Part shown: one piece after another, positions 33,575-46,577 of the stretch
How positions within the stretch are numbered: the stretch's first letter is position 1
Layout: each line of letters begins with the position of its first letter
DNA from: Oidiodendron maius Zn
Taxonomy: Eukaryota; Ascomycota; Leotiomycetes; Myxotrichaceae
NCBI GenBank assembly: GCA_000827325.1
Contig: KN832875.1
Coordinates: forward strand, 868,001-932,000
Direction of reading: 5' to 3'
DNA length: 64,000 nucleotides
The notes under the pieces: generated by a model
Told to the model about the DNA's origin: nothing
The model's input: only the letters and a program-made list of their open reading frames with translations
The model's database searches: none
Program-made: the position numbers and the translations under genes

Positions 33575-36500
33575 CTACGGTGGCCCATCTGGAGGGGGTC
33601 GTCTCAACGTGAAACTCCGTCGAATGCTTGCTCCCCAAGCAGAATTGTCCAGTACTTCCAGCACATTTTCTGCTGTGCTTCCTCCCCTGCGATGTTGCCC
33701 AGAGCCCTCTCCAAGTTCGCTAGGCTCACCAGTGTCGAAGCTAAATGCTGAAGGGCTTGTCTTATGTGACTGCTGGGGTGAGGATTTCGACGAAGGCCCC
33801 GAAGGGAAGCGAGGACCGATAAGTGCGACTGGGGTCCCAACAATGGACGTTTCCGTTCCTCGTCGGCGCCGGCCACCCTCTAAACCATGAGCGATAAAGG
33901 CTTCGCGAGGATCCCGCGTATCTAATGGTGACAAGAATGGAGAGAATGGAGATACGGGCGGTGGAGCTTGTCGAGCTATGTCGTGATCTTCGTCGATAAA
34001 AATCTCTGGACCAAATTGTGGTACATCTGTCATACGTTGTGCTCTCTTCCTTTCCATGTGCTTTCTGAACTTCCTAGACCAGTACCTGTACAGGGTTAGC
34101 GCGTGGTGCATAGTTGGAAGCAATGTCCCTACATTGTATCAAAAAACCCAAGGACAATCCGCCTGCGAACTTCCTCTTCGACTCTTTGTAGACGTGCCCG
34201 ACGACGCAAGAATTCTTCCAATCTAATTTATTATTAATATTGTCTTAGGTAATGGAGTGGGTTGAACTTACTTCAAACTTTTGTTATCGCTGATAACATT
34301 GTAGTGCGCAAGAATCATCAGCACAGTGGTAAAGGATATACCTCCGTCGACATCAGCTGAAACCATAACTTCTTCGAAGAAGAGATTGTGTCGAGCTCTT
34401 GCTTTCCGGATGGCCTGAGCATTAATTAAAGATAGCCTCTTGTTTAGAGCTTGTAAGTCCACGCCGCTCGCAGCGCTCGCAGAGGCCATGGATCTAATCC
34501 TGCCACTGGCTGGCTCAGTTTGAATGTCCTCAAGGATCCGCCGAACGGAGTGCTCCTGGCTGTAAATGCGCATCTCAAAGACTCCAGAGAGCTCACCCAA
34601 GAGTCTTGGGAATTGCTCTTTCGTGATAAATCCAGTCCCTTCCGGATCCAATGTCGCCCAGGCTTGCTTAAACCGTCGAATTTCCTCACGGCTAACCTTG
34701 CCTAAACCGCTAGAGTGCTGGTATACGTAACTGAAGCTCTCATAAATGAGCGAGACGAACAAACTTGTAAAGATGTACATGCTGAGAATATTCCAAGCAA
34801 TGAACAAAGCTCTGGCCCACGACAGACTTCCACAATCACTCTTGAAAAAGCTTTCGTCCTGGACACAAAATGGAGGTTCAATGACTGCAAAGTCTTCCAT
34901 GATCTGATTCCAACCTTCGCCAGTACTCATGCGGAAGAGCAAAATAAGAGCCTTGGGGACATCCCTGAAATTCAGATTACCAGTCTCCTGACTTCCGAAT
35001 CGAGTAAGCCCAAATGTTTGAGTCAAAGCGATGGCAAAGACGAGGAACAGGACCGACCACGTTGCCAAAAGATTGCCGATATTAGGCAAACTAGCTGCGG
35101 CTGTCTTGAAAAGCTGGTCGAGAGCGTCATTTCGAGGGATTATGAGGAGGACGATAAGGACCAAGAACGTCTTGTGCACCTGGGTAAGGGACTGCATATC
35201 TGGCTTGGCCAAATGCAAAATTGTAAAGACGAAGCTGCCGAAAACAGCAAATATTGAAAATACATCCCACGAGCTTCTGCGGAACCGGGACCAGCTGAGG
35301 CCAATGATCCGCACGACCACATTGACGATGTAGAAGACTATGAATGCCAGGAAAATATATGTCCTCGCAGTATCCCACCAAGAGGGTTCCGGGTAATATT
35401 CTACCATCAACAGAATAAGGTGGAGGACAAGAACAATCGTCATTGTCCTTTGCCACCTACCATGCTTCCTAACTGCTCTCTTATAGCACCAATCCCTCCA
35501 TCCCTTACGCTCTGTATTAGAGGGCCGCTTTGATGGGGAAACTTGTCTCAAAAGCTTGCGCAGCTCTAGCCACGACCTTTGGTCAGAGGTGAGGAATGCC
35601 ACGCCAGTTTGCTCAGTGTAGTTGCGCATAAACACCGATATGAACAATGTCAAGACGAAAACTGTGCCGAGGAGATTGAATATGACAAAGAACGTTCCGT
35701 TGCCTTGAGAGGCGAAGTACTGGGGTTGAAGCCCCCGACCGGTGATGGACTCAGCGCTCCACATAACATCGATCCAGCCTTCTTGGGAGACAATCTGGAA
35801 GAGAATAAAGAGAGAGCTTGGAAAATCATCAAAATTGTAGTACGGATTCGCCACAACTCTCGGTGCAAGCAAGCTCCAATTGTTGCTGAACGGAGTACTG
35901 TTCCATTCTCCGAAACAATCAGTAAGGTTTATAATAGTCCCACTCTGATCGTTGCACATATCCATCTGGCCGTTGAAAAGATTTACTCCGTATATAGCAA
36001 ACGGAATCAGGAGTGATATAGAGACGAACATGGCCTGAAGCTAATTAGCAAGAGTCTTAGCTCCCTCCGAGAAATAATACTCACAGAGAAAACTTTCCAC
36101 CCTCCGACAATAATGAGAGAGTGAAATGTCTCCCTAGCACTGTCACTAACATTGAGTAGTCTCAAGGCTCTTAAAGCCTTGAAAGCGCCTATAGCTCTTG
36201 ATACTGCACCGTCATTCAAAAGGGACGTGATGACATTAATCCAGAATGTGACGAGGACGATAAAATCAATAGCTCCCCAAGAGCTTCTAAAATATGCATT
36301 CGGCGTCCAGAAGAATCCGTCTGCGATGACCTTGATCCCAGCTTCGACTGTGAATAAAAGTGCGAAAGCCATATCTGACCACACAAACCAGTTCCTCACG
36401 CTGAACTCGTGCTTATCAAAGTATTCTTTTTGGTATAGTGGGGTCGTCACACAGGCAAGCAAAACCATTGCCACTATAGCCGCATATATGAAGGCGGAGA

Positions 36501-39500
36501 AGGCATACCAGATAACCCTGTTAGGCTCGACCCCGTCAATCCTCTCGCTTCCTCGACCAGGCCCGACAATTCTTTGACAGACTCGACGAATGGGGTTGTC
36601 AGGTTTGAATATGAACAGGGCATTGTTATAACCAGGATGCCGCGCCAAATACTCGCGTTGAGCCCGTTTGCGTTGCGATGTTTGTGTCACTGCTTCCTTT
36701 GCCATGGTCCTAGCATCGATATCATCAGTTCTAGAAAACTGGATATTGGAATAAAACGGGTTCGGTTCTCGATTCCAGACGCGTCGCTTGAATTTGTGCC
36801 AGAGTGAGGGTAAGAAACCCGAGTTGGCGGCGGAGACCTCTGCGGCTGTCGCAGGAGTCTGTGGCTCAACACCATGCGCCTCCGCAGCCTCATCATCAAG
36901 AAAGTCCCTTACTACGGCATCTTTTAAAAGCATTTCCAACGTAGCTGGGCCGTAGTCCAACGGGTCCTTTTTGGCTTTGGAACGACCAAGGCGGAAGATG
37001 GCTGAAAGAGAGAGATTACTCGATGAACCCCCAAGTTCTTTTCTATTTAAAAATGATCTGACTTGGTGCATTCGCTTTTCATCTTCCGACACATCAAAAG
37101 TTTCCTGGATGACAGCAATGAACATATTCACCAGAATGAAGTTGCCGAGAATGAACCATCCGATGAAGAACACCGCGCCAATCCAGGCTGTATTGCGGGC
37201 GTTGTCAATTGAGGTAATGTTGTAGAGAATGCTTGTCCAGTTCTCACTGGACAGTATTTGATACATCCCTAGGAACCCATTATAAACATTGAAGAATGTG
37301 ACCTTAATGATGTTGCCATAGATGTCTGTTCGTGGTAACTCCCCACGGAATAACTGGACTGCAAATATTGACATCAGGAAGGTCATTAGAAAGACAAAAA
37401 GCACGAGATTGCCGATACCACTCGAATTACTAAGTACCAGGGTAATCAGACTCCTCGTAACCGGCACCGCTATAATGACTCTGTATATTCGCAGAATTTG
37501 AAATACTGTCAACCATGCATATGGTTGACCAGAATTCCTAATGGGTGGGATTAGGATAACGCAAGTAATCACGGCAAGTCCAAGATCGAACCAATTCTTC
37601 TTATGATGGTGGAAATCTCGCCAGTCGACAATGAAACGGAGCATGATATCAACTAAGAGGATGAGAGTAACCACGGTCTCCGAGTCATTTATAAAATCCG
37701 TACGAGAGCGAGACATCTTCGAAGATCGAAACGCTTGACACATTAGACCATATGCAATAGCAATGATCCAGAACCAATATGTCTTGTTGTATAAGTCTTT
37801 CAGGGTGCTGACTTGTCTTGGTCGTTTTATGTCCAGGTTGTCTACCATGTCCTTCACAGTTGCTGCGAACGCACTTCTCTTTCCCTCTTCTCTGATAACT
37901 TGGAATGAGGATGTGATGACAGCAATGAGCAAGTTAAGGAGCCACAGGGTCATTATTATGATACCACCAGCGAAGAATAGAGCGGCAGCCAGGTAGTCAG
38001 AGTTTAGCGTGTAATACATGAGGTCCGAATAGGTGTTGGCTGTCATAACGACGAAAACTAGTTCCAGAGAGTGGAATATATTGTCGAAGGTCACTGTTCC
38101 TTGGAAGGGAAGTTGATTAGGCTGAAGCTGTAGGCATATTGACCCTTGCGGACAAAGAAATCCCTTGGCAGAAGTGGCACCATCCGTAAGATCAGTTAGA
38201 GGACCCATCTTCCAAGGGTCGTGGGCACCAGTTATATTGTTAAATTGCCCTCCACACATCTGCAAGACATTGGTGTACGCTGTGCCGGTAGTGTTAAATG
38301 GGTCCAAAGGGTCTAGCCAGACACATTGGCGATCAAAACTGGACTTGAAACTCTGCACACCAATAATGGCGAAGATCAGCCAGAAGAAGCATATCAGGAA
38401 GGAAACATTGACAAGCAGAGGGGCAGCCTTCTTTAGACTTCTCAGAATAATCTATGATCTATTAGCACGGCTCCCTGACACTAAGATTGGTACATACAGA
38501 AGTGCCGTGTGTAATGGCAAGTAAACGGAGGATTCGTAGGCAACTCATCATACGGAAGACGTATAAGTGGTGGTTGCTTTCAATGCCTGTCATGCTCAAG
38601 ATGAAGGATATCCAAAAGGAAACAACGGCGATGAGGTCGAGCCGATTGAATGAATGCCTTAAAAATGCCCTCCTGGCTAGCTGTAGGCGCTGCGCCTGTT
38701 CCACAGACTGAAACCCTTCTCCCTGCTTGCCAGTAAAGGTTCGGAGAAGATGAGGCGCGCCAAAGGTTGTTGGCGCCCGGGATGCTCGAATAGATGCGCG
38801 TCTCTGGGGGGCAAAAATGGCGTGATAATTGTCGATAATCACTTGCCACAAGGATCGTTCGCCATTCCCGTTGCTATATTCAGGGGCATTAAATATGAAG
38901 CCCGACACAATTATCCGGGCCGCAATTTCGATAGTGAATATAACAAACAGCACAAACAGGGCTAAGTCGATAGGCTTACTTGTCCATCCTGACAGTCGGT
39001 CATTTTCAGGAGAATATGCATTCGTCGAGCCGCTAACAGCAAGGAGAACTGTCTGGGCCACAATGAGGAGTAAAATTGCTGGCTCCGTGAGGTGGTACAC
39101 CAAAACATCGCATAAGAAATTTCTGACCTTGCTGTCTGCAGAGAATATGCCGAGGGATTTACCCTTGAGTGGGTTTGGTGGCTCTGATCTTGGAGCTTCC
39201 CACGAGTGCTCAAGGCGAGCTCCATCGAAACCCCGCATGGATTTTTCCGCCTGCGACACGGGGTTCTTGCCTTGATAGTTGGGGCCAGGGCCCAACGGAT
39301 CTACCTTTCGTCGAATTTGCGGTTCTGACTCTTCATCGAGGCTTGATATATCAGACTCGGCATCTTCATCAACATATGTCGCTCGACCTCGTCGCGAAGC
39401 CTTACGGGCAGTTCGCAAGGAGGCCTCTCGGCGAGCACTCTCTTCGATGAGCTCAGTCTCTCCACTCAAGTTAACAACTCGCTGCGACATTGCTCTCACT

Positions 39501-40252
39501 ATGGTCCCGGCTCTTGACAGTGCGGTTGCTGTTGATGGTGATCGCGATCTCCGGCCATCAGGTCCATAGCTGGTAGATTTCGACGGTGACAATCTAATTT
39601 CAGGGCTCTCAAGATCATCTCCAAGTCTACTCATCCTAGGTTGTAGCCCCGGTAAATTGAAGCTTACACTGTGGAATCTGTCGTGTCGTCGGTCGTGTCT
39701 ATCAACAGGTACGCCACTGGGATGTTGCACGTTTTTGGGATCTGTGAGAGGTATATCGTCTGCTTCCACAGCAAACTCAGCATGCCCATCATCCCCACCT
39801 CCATCGTAAAATCGTGACGCGAGATCAAGGTCTTCGGCCGCATACGAAGTTGGCAATTCTTGTGGCGGCTGTGATATGTTGATATCGGGAACACGCAGCC
39901 CTGCAAATCCCATAGCAACCTGGAGGTCTCCAAAGTCGACGCCCGGTGTCAGGGGCGCATGGGGTTCTTCTGCGGCCGGCGCTGTTTGCAGTCTCGAAAG
40001 TTGTGGCCGGTTGGATGCTCTTTGGGTCGGGCTTGGAGATGACTCGCCCAGTCTCTCGTATCGTGGCCCACTGCTCTGTCCCCCGGACAGCCTCGAGCCA
40101 CCGCCTAGGAGGGTTCTGCCACGAGTATGTCGGCCGGCTCCATCGCCCAGATCTGCGGAATCCGGCGGCCGCGTGAGATCCCGTAACGGTATTGACTGGG
40201 GAGGCGTTGAAGGACTACCTGGGTTTTGTGAATTACTCGACGCCGGTGGCAT
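33575..40252 (-). CDS. cch1: Voltage-gated calcium channel alpha subunit Cch1
   Basis: Five exons on the minus strand: 40252..38498, 38451..36085, 36034..34272, 34222..34133, 34085..33575 (2161 aa). All junctions preserve frame. About 360 disordered N-terminal residues precede four repeats of six transmembrane segments. Pore loops, in order: TANTY (Asn, codon 38037..38035), SSENW (Glu, 37245..37243), SQEGW (Glu, 35782..35780), TGEGW (Glu, 34918..34916). S4 arginines are visible in repeats I-III (RMMSCLRILRLL, FQILRIYRVI, ALRALRLLN) and sparse in IV. A helical, EF-hand-like segment follows repeat IV, then a Pro/Ser-rich tail. Cch1 works with Mid1 in high-affinity Ca2+ influx at the plasma membrane. 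Intact. Confidence 0.96.
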
Positions 40253-41193
40253 TATGACGGGTGTCAACAGCTACGACACAAAACGTATAGTATTATGGTA
40301 TTCTCGTGGTCGTCGTCAAGGGAGATTCCGGTAGGAAATGTACCGCAAGGCGGCGCCGCAGGATAAGGGGTGGAGGTTCGTCAAGTCGTAATCATCATTG
40401 AGGGGATCGTTCTTCATGGAAACAGGTTCAGCAGGCACATCATCTCCGGAAGACGGTGCAGGCGACCGTGGCTCGACGAAATCCGCTCGCGATATGTCGT
40501 CGATTTTAAGATGCTTCAAGTTGCCTCCTGTAACGCAACGTACTTCTCATACGAAGACACCAGGCGGCGCAAGCCAAGCGCTTACAGTGTAGACGCTAAG
40601 CGCCAGCGCAGCAGAGCAGCTCCCAGGCCGCGCAGGGGCTGACGCGCCAAGCTGAGGCGGTGCTACCGAATTGTAGCTCAAGCAAGTGTGAGTCTTACTC
40701 ATACGTGCATTGAAGTTCCAAACGTAAGGACAGTTCAATGCTTTTAGGATACTTGTCAACAGCATTTCAGGTTTTATGGCTAGCACTGATGTGACATTTT
40801 TGAACTCCAGTTGTGTCGCGTCACTATTTAAGCTCCCGGGCGCTGTAGGCACCGGACTAAGGTTGTTCCTGCCCCTGACGACCTTAACTTGATGCCTTAA
40901 TTCCTGAGGCATGCAGACTACGCTGTTTCGATTATGTAAGAGAGCGGCCAAGCAGGCGAATCTTTAAACCTGCGCATCACTTTCACGCTTCGCGTTGACC
41001 TTTATCCCGGAGACTGAGAAAATGTACAGCCCCTTGCCCATACATCATATGCCAACCTCTTTGCCTCGTCGCACTTCTCACACCTCATCTGCTACGCGAC
41101 AGCCTCGCCTCTAGCAAGCTTGAACTGTCACGTTTCATTGTAAACCGTTCACGGCTGCAACAGACACCCTCGAGGCGCGAGGCCGTCGCCAAG
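40253..41193. promoter_or_regulatory. Divergent promoter and leaders of cch1 and the WHIM/PHD gene
   Basis: 941 bp between two start codons facing apart. On the minus strand a GTAAGC near 40585 and a TTACAG ending near 40535 could bound a leader intron of cch1. No other features are recognisable. Confidence 0.45.
40316..40417 (-). other. Upstream open reading frame in the cch1 leader (33 codons)
   Basis: ATG at 40417, stop TGA at 40316, ending 63 bases before the cch1 ATG. Its frame is open upstream to 40519 without an ATG, and the composition (KNDPLNDDYDLTNLHPL) looks protein-like. It may be a translated uORF damping Cch1 synthesis, or part of an unrecognised first exon. Confidence 0.35.
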
Positions 41194-44060
41194 ATGGTGT
41201 CCTCGAGGAAGAGAGGACGTCGGGAGATGGAGGCTGCTGAGCCACCAAAGGAGCCCAGCCTGTTAGAACGCATTCGGAATACGTGGGAGTTTGCCAACCT
41301 GGTGCAGTGGATATTCATTTTCGGGCGAGTTGTCAAGATAGATGAGAGTTTGGACGTAGAGGTACGTCCCGACCCTTCCCCCGCGATCCCAGATAGAGTC
41401 GCTTTATTGCGCGTTGCGATACTGACGCAGATATGTATAGGACCTTGAGATGGAATGTCTGAAAAGTCGCTCAACGGTTCTCCCGGAGATTGGCCTTGCT
41501 CTGCTCAAATTTGTTTCCTCCCATCGAGGCTTAACGTAAGCTACTATTTTCCCGCACCTTCCTGTCCCTCGTTGACCGTCAATAGGCCGGAACTGTTTGA
41601 CGAATACACGCGAAGGCAATATGTTGCAAAAGCGCCAGGTCGGAATCCCTTTGGCACGGAAGAAGAGCCCGCAAATTTCAATGAATTTGACATTTTTACG
41701 AAGGTGCGCTTCTACAAATAAACAGTGGAGGTAGGTCTGCTAACATATATGGCCTCAGATCCGAGTTCTGCAGCAGCTTACAGTGTGGACGTTGGGAAAC
41801 CCCGATCGTATCCGAGACAGGATGAATGAACAGAAGGACAGCGAGCAGACAATGTGGGTAAGTTTACTTTGCTCTATTTCTTTGCGTGCTCTGGAAGTTG
41901 ACATCGATGCAACAGCGCATTGAACCCTTCGGATGGGATGCGGAAGATCGAACTTACTTCCTCCTTGACGACAATCGACTGTACCGCCGGACGGATCCCC
42001 CTCCTACACCTGTTTTATGGAAGCCGAAAAAGAATTCGAAGAAAGCAAAAGCAGCACTCAGATCCAGCAAACGTAGAAAAGTTTCAGAGGCTGCAGAGGA
42101 CGACTCCGAACCTGGTGAAGAAGCCGCCGTTGACACTCAAGTGAATGGCCACAAGGAAGACGACTCGTTTGGCGGTATGAAATGGGAGTGTGTGGCTGTC
42201 ACATTGGATGAGTTCAATGCGTTCATCACCTCCATCGCAAAGAGCCGTGACCCTAATGAAAAGGCTTTGCGGGCGCGTGTTCTGACAGAACTCCTGCCTG
42301 CTCTTGAAAAGCAAGAGGAGGCCCGGAAGCGTAAGGTAGCACAAAAGGAACGCGAGCTGCTCAACCTCGAAAAGCTGGCTACGGCAAAGAGGTCCAGTAG
42401 AATTGCTGGTAGGTTGGAGCAGCAAAAACAAGAGGAAGAGGCTCGAGATGCGGAGCGAAGGAAAGCAGCAGAGCTTGCGATGGCCAAAAAGGAGCAAGAA
42501 AAGTGGCTCAAGCTCGAGAAGGAGAGAGAATCTCGCATGATAACTAGAGAGCAACGGCTGAAGGAACGAGAGGCTCGTCGCATCCTTCACGAAGAAGACC
42601 TTGCCAATCTTTCCGAAGATAGCAAGAAGCTCGAATCTGGGCAGGGCCGACTGTCAGAGCGACATCTTAAGGCTGAGATAGAGCGAAAGAAGCAGGCTCT
42701 TGAAGAACTTGCTGAAGACGAAGACTGGATTTTCGACTGTATTTGCGGCATGTATGGCCAGGTCGATGATGGAACGCATAGCATTGCGTGCGAGAAGTGT
42801 AGCATCTGGCAACACAGTAAATGTGTTGGAGTTAGCCAGGAAGCTGCTGAGCGTGACGACTTCCACTTCATTTGCAACAGCTGCGATCGCCGTGCAAAAG
42901 ATGCCGAAAGGGCAAAAACTCGCCCGCCAATAAAGATCAAGTTAAGTCGCCCAGGGTCTTCATCCACTGCGACGCCGACTCAGCAGAATGGCCCTCCGGC
43001 AGCTGCTCCCCCGTTCATTGCAAATGGAAATCGAGATATTCTATCGGCACCTCATGGTTCTGTCCACAGTGCGACGCAGCCATATGCTCAGCCGGCCCGG
43101 TTTACGCCGAACATCGGTCCACAGGTTACCCAATGGCAGTCACCATACGCACCGCAAAATGTCGCAGCTACGGTATCTCAAAGTATATCACAGTATCATC
43201 CTTCGCATCCCTCAGAGAAGCCAACGGTCTCCCCTACTGTTCCGGGCGCTAATATCAATGCTGACATCATGGTTCCCGGTGAAGCGCCTCGGACTTTGTC
43301 AAGCTATACAAGCAACGTATCACAGCCGCCTTCTGGTGTTTCGAGGTCTCCAGACGCCCACGCATTTTCATCTCCTCACCCATATAGCCCAACGAATTTA
43401 CCTCCACCTGCCCAGCGCCAATCGTACTCATTTGTTAATGGGAATACCAACAGCTATGGCCCCAACCTACTGAACGCACCACGGTCACAAGGCTCTCCCG
43501 TTCAGAATAACGCTACTGAACTGCCCCCCGTTCAAGCTTCTCCGTCCCCAGCTACTCCTCAACACTATGGAGTGTCAACGCCGTCCCGAGCACCGATTGC
43601 ACAACTACAAGTATCAGTCGATGGATCTAACCACCGAAAGCCCATTGACATTTCATACCCTTCCTCTAGCACGCCCCTTTCAACGCCTGTGAGCAAGCCC
43701 CAACCAGCTGCGAATTTGCCGCCACCTAGCAGCCCATTCGTCCATGTAACTCCAATCTCGCAATTCACAGGAACATTGCAACCTCACTCAGCTTATTCGC
43801 AAACGAAAAGCCCTCATTATGAACAAGTAAGAGGCCTGGCCCAAACGGCATCAATTCATCCAGTGGCAACAGGACTGTCGCCCACAAAACAGTCACCCTC
43901 TAGACTGATGACCTCTAATGGCAACCTAGCGTCTATGACACCATCTGTGTTGCCACCAATTGCTTTGTCGCCTAAGCCTCAACATCAGAACTTGACTCCC
44001 CCTGTTAAGTCTTCGGAGCCAGAACGTAAGCCGGAAAATGGACAAAATATGAGCCCCTAA
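41194..44060 (+). CDS. WHIM-like / PHD-finger chromatin protein
   Basis: Five exons: 41194..41361, 41441..41535, 41586..41703, 41759..41857, 41916..44060 (874 aa). The N terminus reads like the DDT/WHIM region of remodeller subunits (CECR2, BPTF, RSF1): LVQWIFIFGRVVKIDESLDV, then PFGWDAEDRTYFLLDDNRLY, the hallmark of WHIM2. A Lys/Glu-rich coiled coil (residues about 250-430) precedes a PHD finger at about 430-485 (CICG, CEKC, WQHSKCVG, CNSC), which reads histone H3 tails in related proteins. The C-terminal 390 residues are Pro/Ser/Gln-rich and disordered. Likely partner of an ISWI-type remodeller; this is inferred. Confidence 0.88.
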
Positions 44061-46577
44061 TCATATTTTAGACGAATAGATTAGCTTCGTCCTTAAAATC
44101 ATACCGCTCTATTACAGAAGCATCCCTTGTCACTTGCACACTAGGGTATATGCCACTCCTGTCAGTACTTCCAGCGGCGATGGATGAGCTTTTCAACAAA
44201 AGTGAATGAAAACCCCGCATTGCAAACCTTGTACTATGAAAGGGATACTTCAGGGATGTTGCGCTAATAAGCGCCAGGGGAATCACATTGCATTTGCATG
44301 ATCCGGGGTCTAGAAATGGATAGATGGCGCTTGGTGGTAAAGGAATTCTTTTGTATTACTAGATGAGACAGCACGCACAGGCCTTTCTACTACGTGCCCC
44401 AATAACATGTCCAACATGACAATGAGGAGTGACGTCTGGCTTAAAAGAGTTCAATTTGCGAGAGTAATAATATGCAGCGGCAAGGGCCAGACCACATTCC
44501 TTGATCAGAAGGCAACGCTCTAAATTACCCCTTGTCACATTCAACCTTCATGATGTACCGTACTCTGTTCCAAAGCAAAGCGGCCACTGGTCATATCCCG
44601 ACCCGTGTACATAAAATTTTATCTCGCTGCTGGTAGCCCATCCAAACAGAAGATTATAAATATATGTCCTTCCATTTCCCTTGTCTCAACCCGACAGTCC
44701 ATCATCAGTAGAGACCAACTAGATGCCACACGCCCACGGGAACTATACGGCAGATGCATAAATTCAAACTCTACACGCTTTGTACTGGGCCCATTTGGTA
44801 TTTGGACGCGATTTAAAGATATGGTTATCCAGGTAGTATTCCGGTATACGGTTGGACCTAGAAATCGACGGAACAGATTGAACTGACTTTGCCATTTCAA
44901 AGGCGATTGTTTCCGTGTAGGTAAATATATTATCCTCTCCCAGCAAAATGTTCATTGTGGAGCAGAAACGTCATCAGGGTCGGAATACCAACTGCATGAG
45001 GATATCCGTCTTAATATGCAATGGGGTCGCCTAGTAGCCCGATAACCAAACAAACTTCCCTGTCTCATAAGCGCGGTACCGTTAACTGCAAGTAGCCGTT
45101 ATGCTTGTATGCTCTGTCCTGCCGTCTAACGATGTGAGTGCAAAATCGTTCACACTAGGCATAGGAAGTTGATTTCGCCAACGTAGACAGATTTAGTCGG
45201 TTGGATCTTCTGGAATATAGTACTCGTACATAGATCCTGAAAATGGAGAGGACAGCAAACACCATATCGGCATAAGCCGACTGTATTTTCAAGAAAGGAG
45301 CCAGCATTCCTCATCCACAATCCTAGTGGCCAAAAGGTATAGCATGCCGTCCCTGGCAGATTGATGTAATGCTAAAATCCGCATGAACAGGTGGAGAAGT
45401 ATACTAAATCCCATCAGCTAGATTCCTCAGGAGATTGGGTGGTTGTTTGTACTCACATGGATCCTCGACGGGAGCTGGTCTTAGTATGTCTTACACTTGT
45501 CAGTCAATAAACCCGGTAACTCTACCTTAGTGTAGACAGCTTGATGTAAAAGAAGGTACCGACAATAAGATTCAATGCCATGGCAATGCTATTCGTGTGT
45601 ATCCACCCCTGCCTAGAACTAAGAAAGTCTGAGGCATACGTTCACATGCGTCCCAGGGTCCGCATGCAAAGGGCGATGACTAGGACATCTGAACCCTCCA
45701 CATATCCGCGGAGCCAGAGTGAACGGTTGCAGCAATTTACCGAATGCGGACCTTTGAGCTCGTCCCAATTGCATCAAAACTCAGGCCTCTCCCAAAGGAT
45801 AAAGTTAAGTTTCATGCCCTTGGCTGATTCAAAAAGTGGAAACAAAGGATATTTCATGCTTGAGTCGTGTTGGCAGAGAAGGCAATTGCCACAACAGCAT
45901 CCAGGCGTGTAGTTCGACAAAGGATATTAAGACAGCAGCTCACTTTGATCTCCTGGTCACCCAGCCACAGAGCGCCAACATTGGCCACTGGCATCTCAAC
46001 TTTTCGGCCTTGCCGTTCTAGGACACAACCTTGCTAGGGACAAAGCGCATTGCTGCAGGTCGGCTTCTTGCAATAGGTTCGTCCCAAACTCTCCTCATGC
46101 GCAGTACCTCCGAAGAACACAAACTATACCTACTTGGATCCATTTCTCTCCTATAGCCTGCTAATGAGAACTCCAGATTGCACCCTAAAGACAGAAGAAA
46201 TCAAGACGCATCCCTTCAAGAAGTCTAGCATCATTCTTTGGACATACTTCTGGTTTCACTTGATTTAGAACTGCTTGTGCAAGGCCACCAACCCGTTACA
46301 ACGCGGCCTCATCATTCGCATCATCGAGGCTGAAGCAGCCAAATACGCCCAGCGAGTAAGAATTTAGACGTTCCTCAGAGAGTATTAAATGGTCCATTAG
46401 ATAGTCGCCTATTTTCAACTTGGTCGCCGCAGAATACTCACAATTGCTCCAGTTTCCGTTCTCTCCTGTACCCAGCACAAGACGGAATATTAAATCTACT
46501 CTGCAAAGCAAAAGACCTTCGAGACAAGTAATTATCAAAGAAACTGTCGTTGGGCCAGATCGAAATTGGAATTCAAC
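44061..46577. other. 2.5-kb gene-poor region upstream of the HMG-box gene
   Basis: No frame on either strand has convincing composition or domains; frames at 45580..45912 (+) and 46601..46296 (-) are short and biased. The position suggests a long promoter and leader for the HMG-box regulator, as often seen for fungal developmental factors. An RNA gene is possible but not recognisable. Confidence 0.45.

Noticed and set aside
34715-35257. 180-codon plus-strand open frame
   Set aside because: It is antisense to the transmembrane exons of cch1, and composition follows from the opposite strand.
42084-42590. Minus-strand 168-codon frame rich in Leu and Phe
   Set aside because: Mirror of the Lys/Glu-rich coiled coil of the WHIM/PHD gene on the plus strand.
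45580-45912. 110-codon plus-strand frame in the 2.5-kb gap
   Set aside because: Biased composition and no domain; likely chance.
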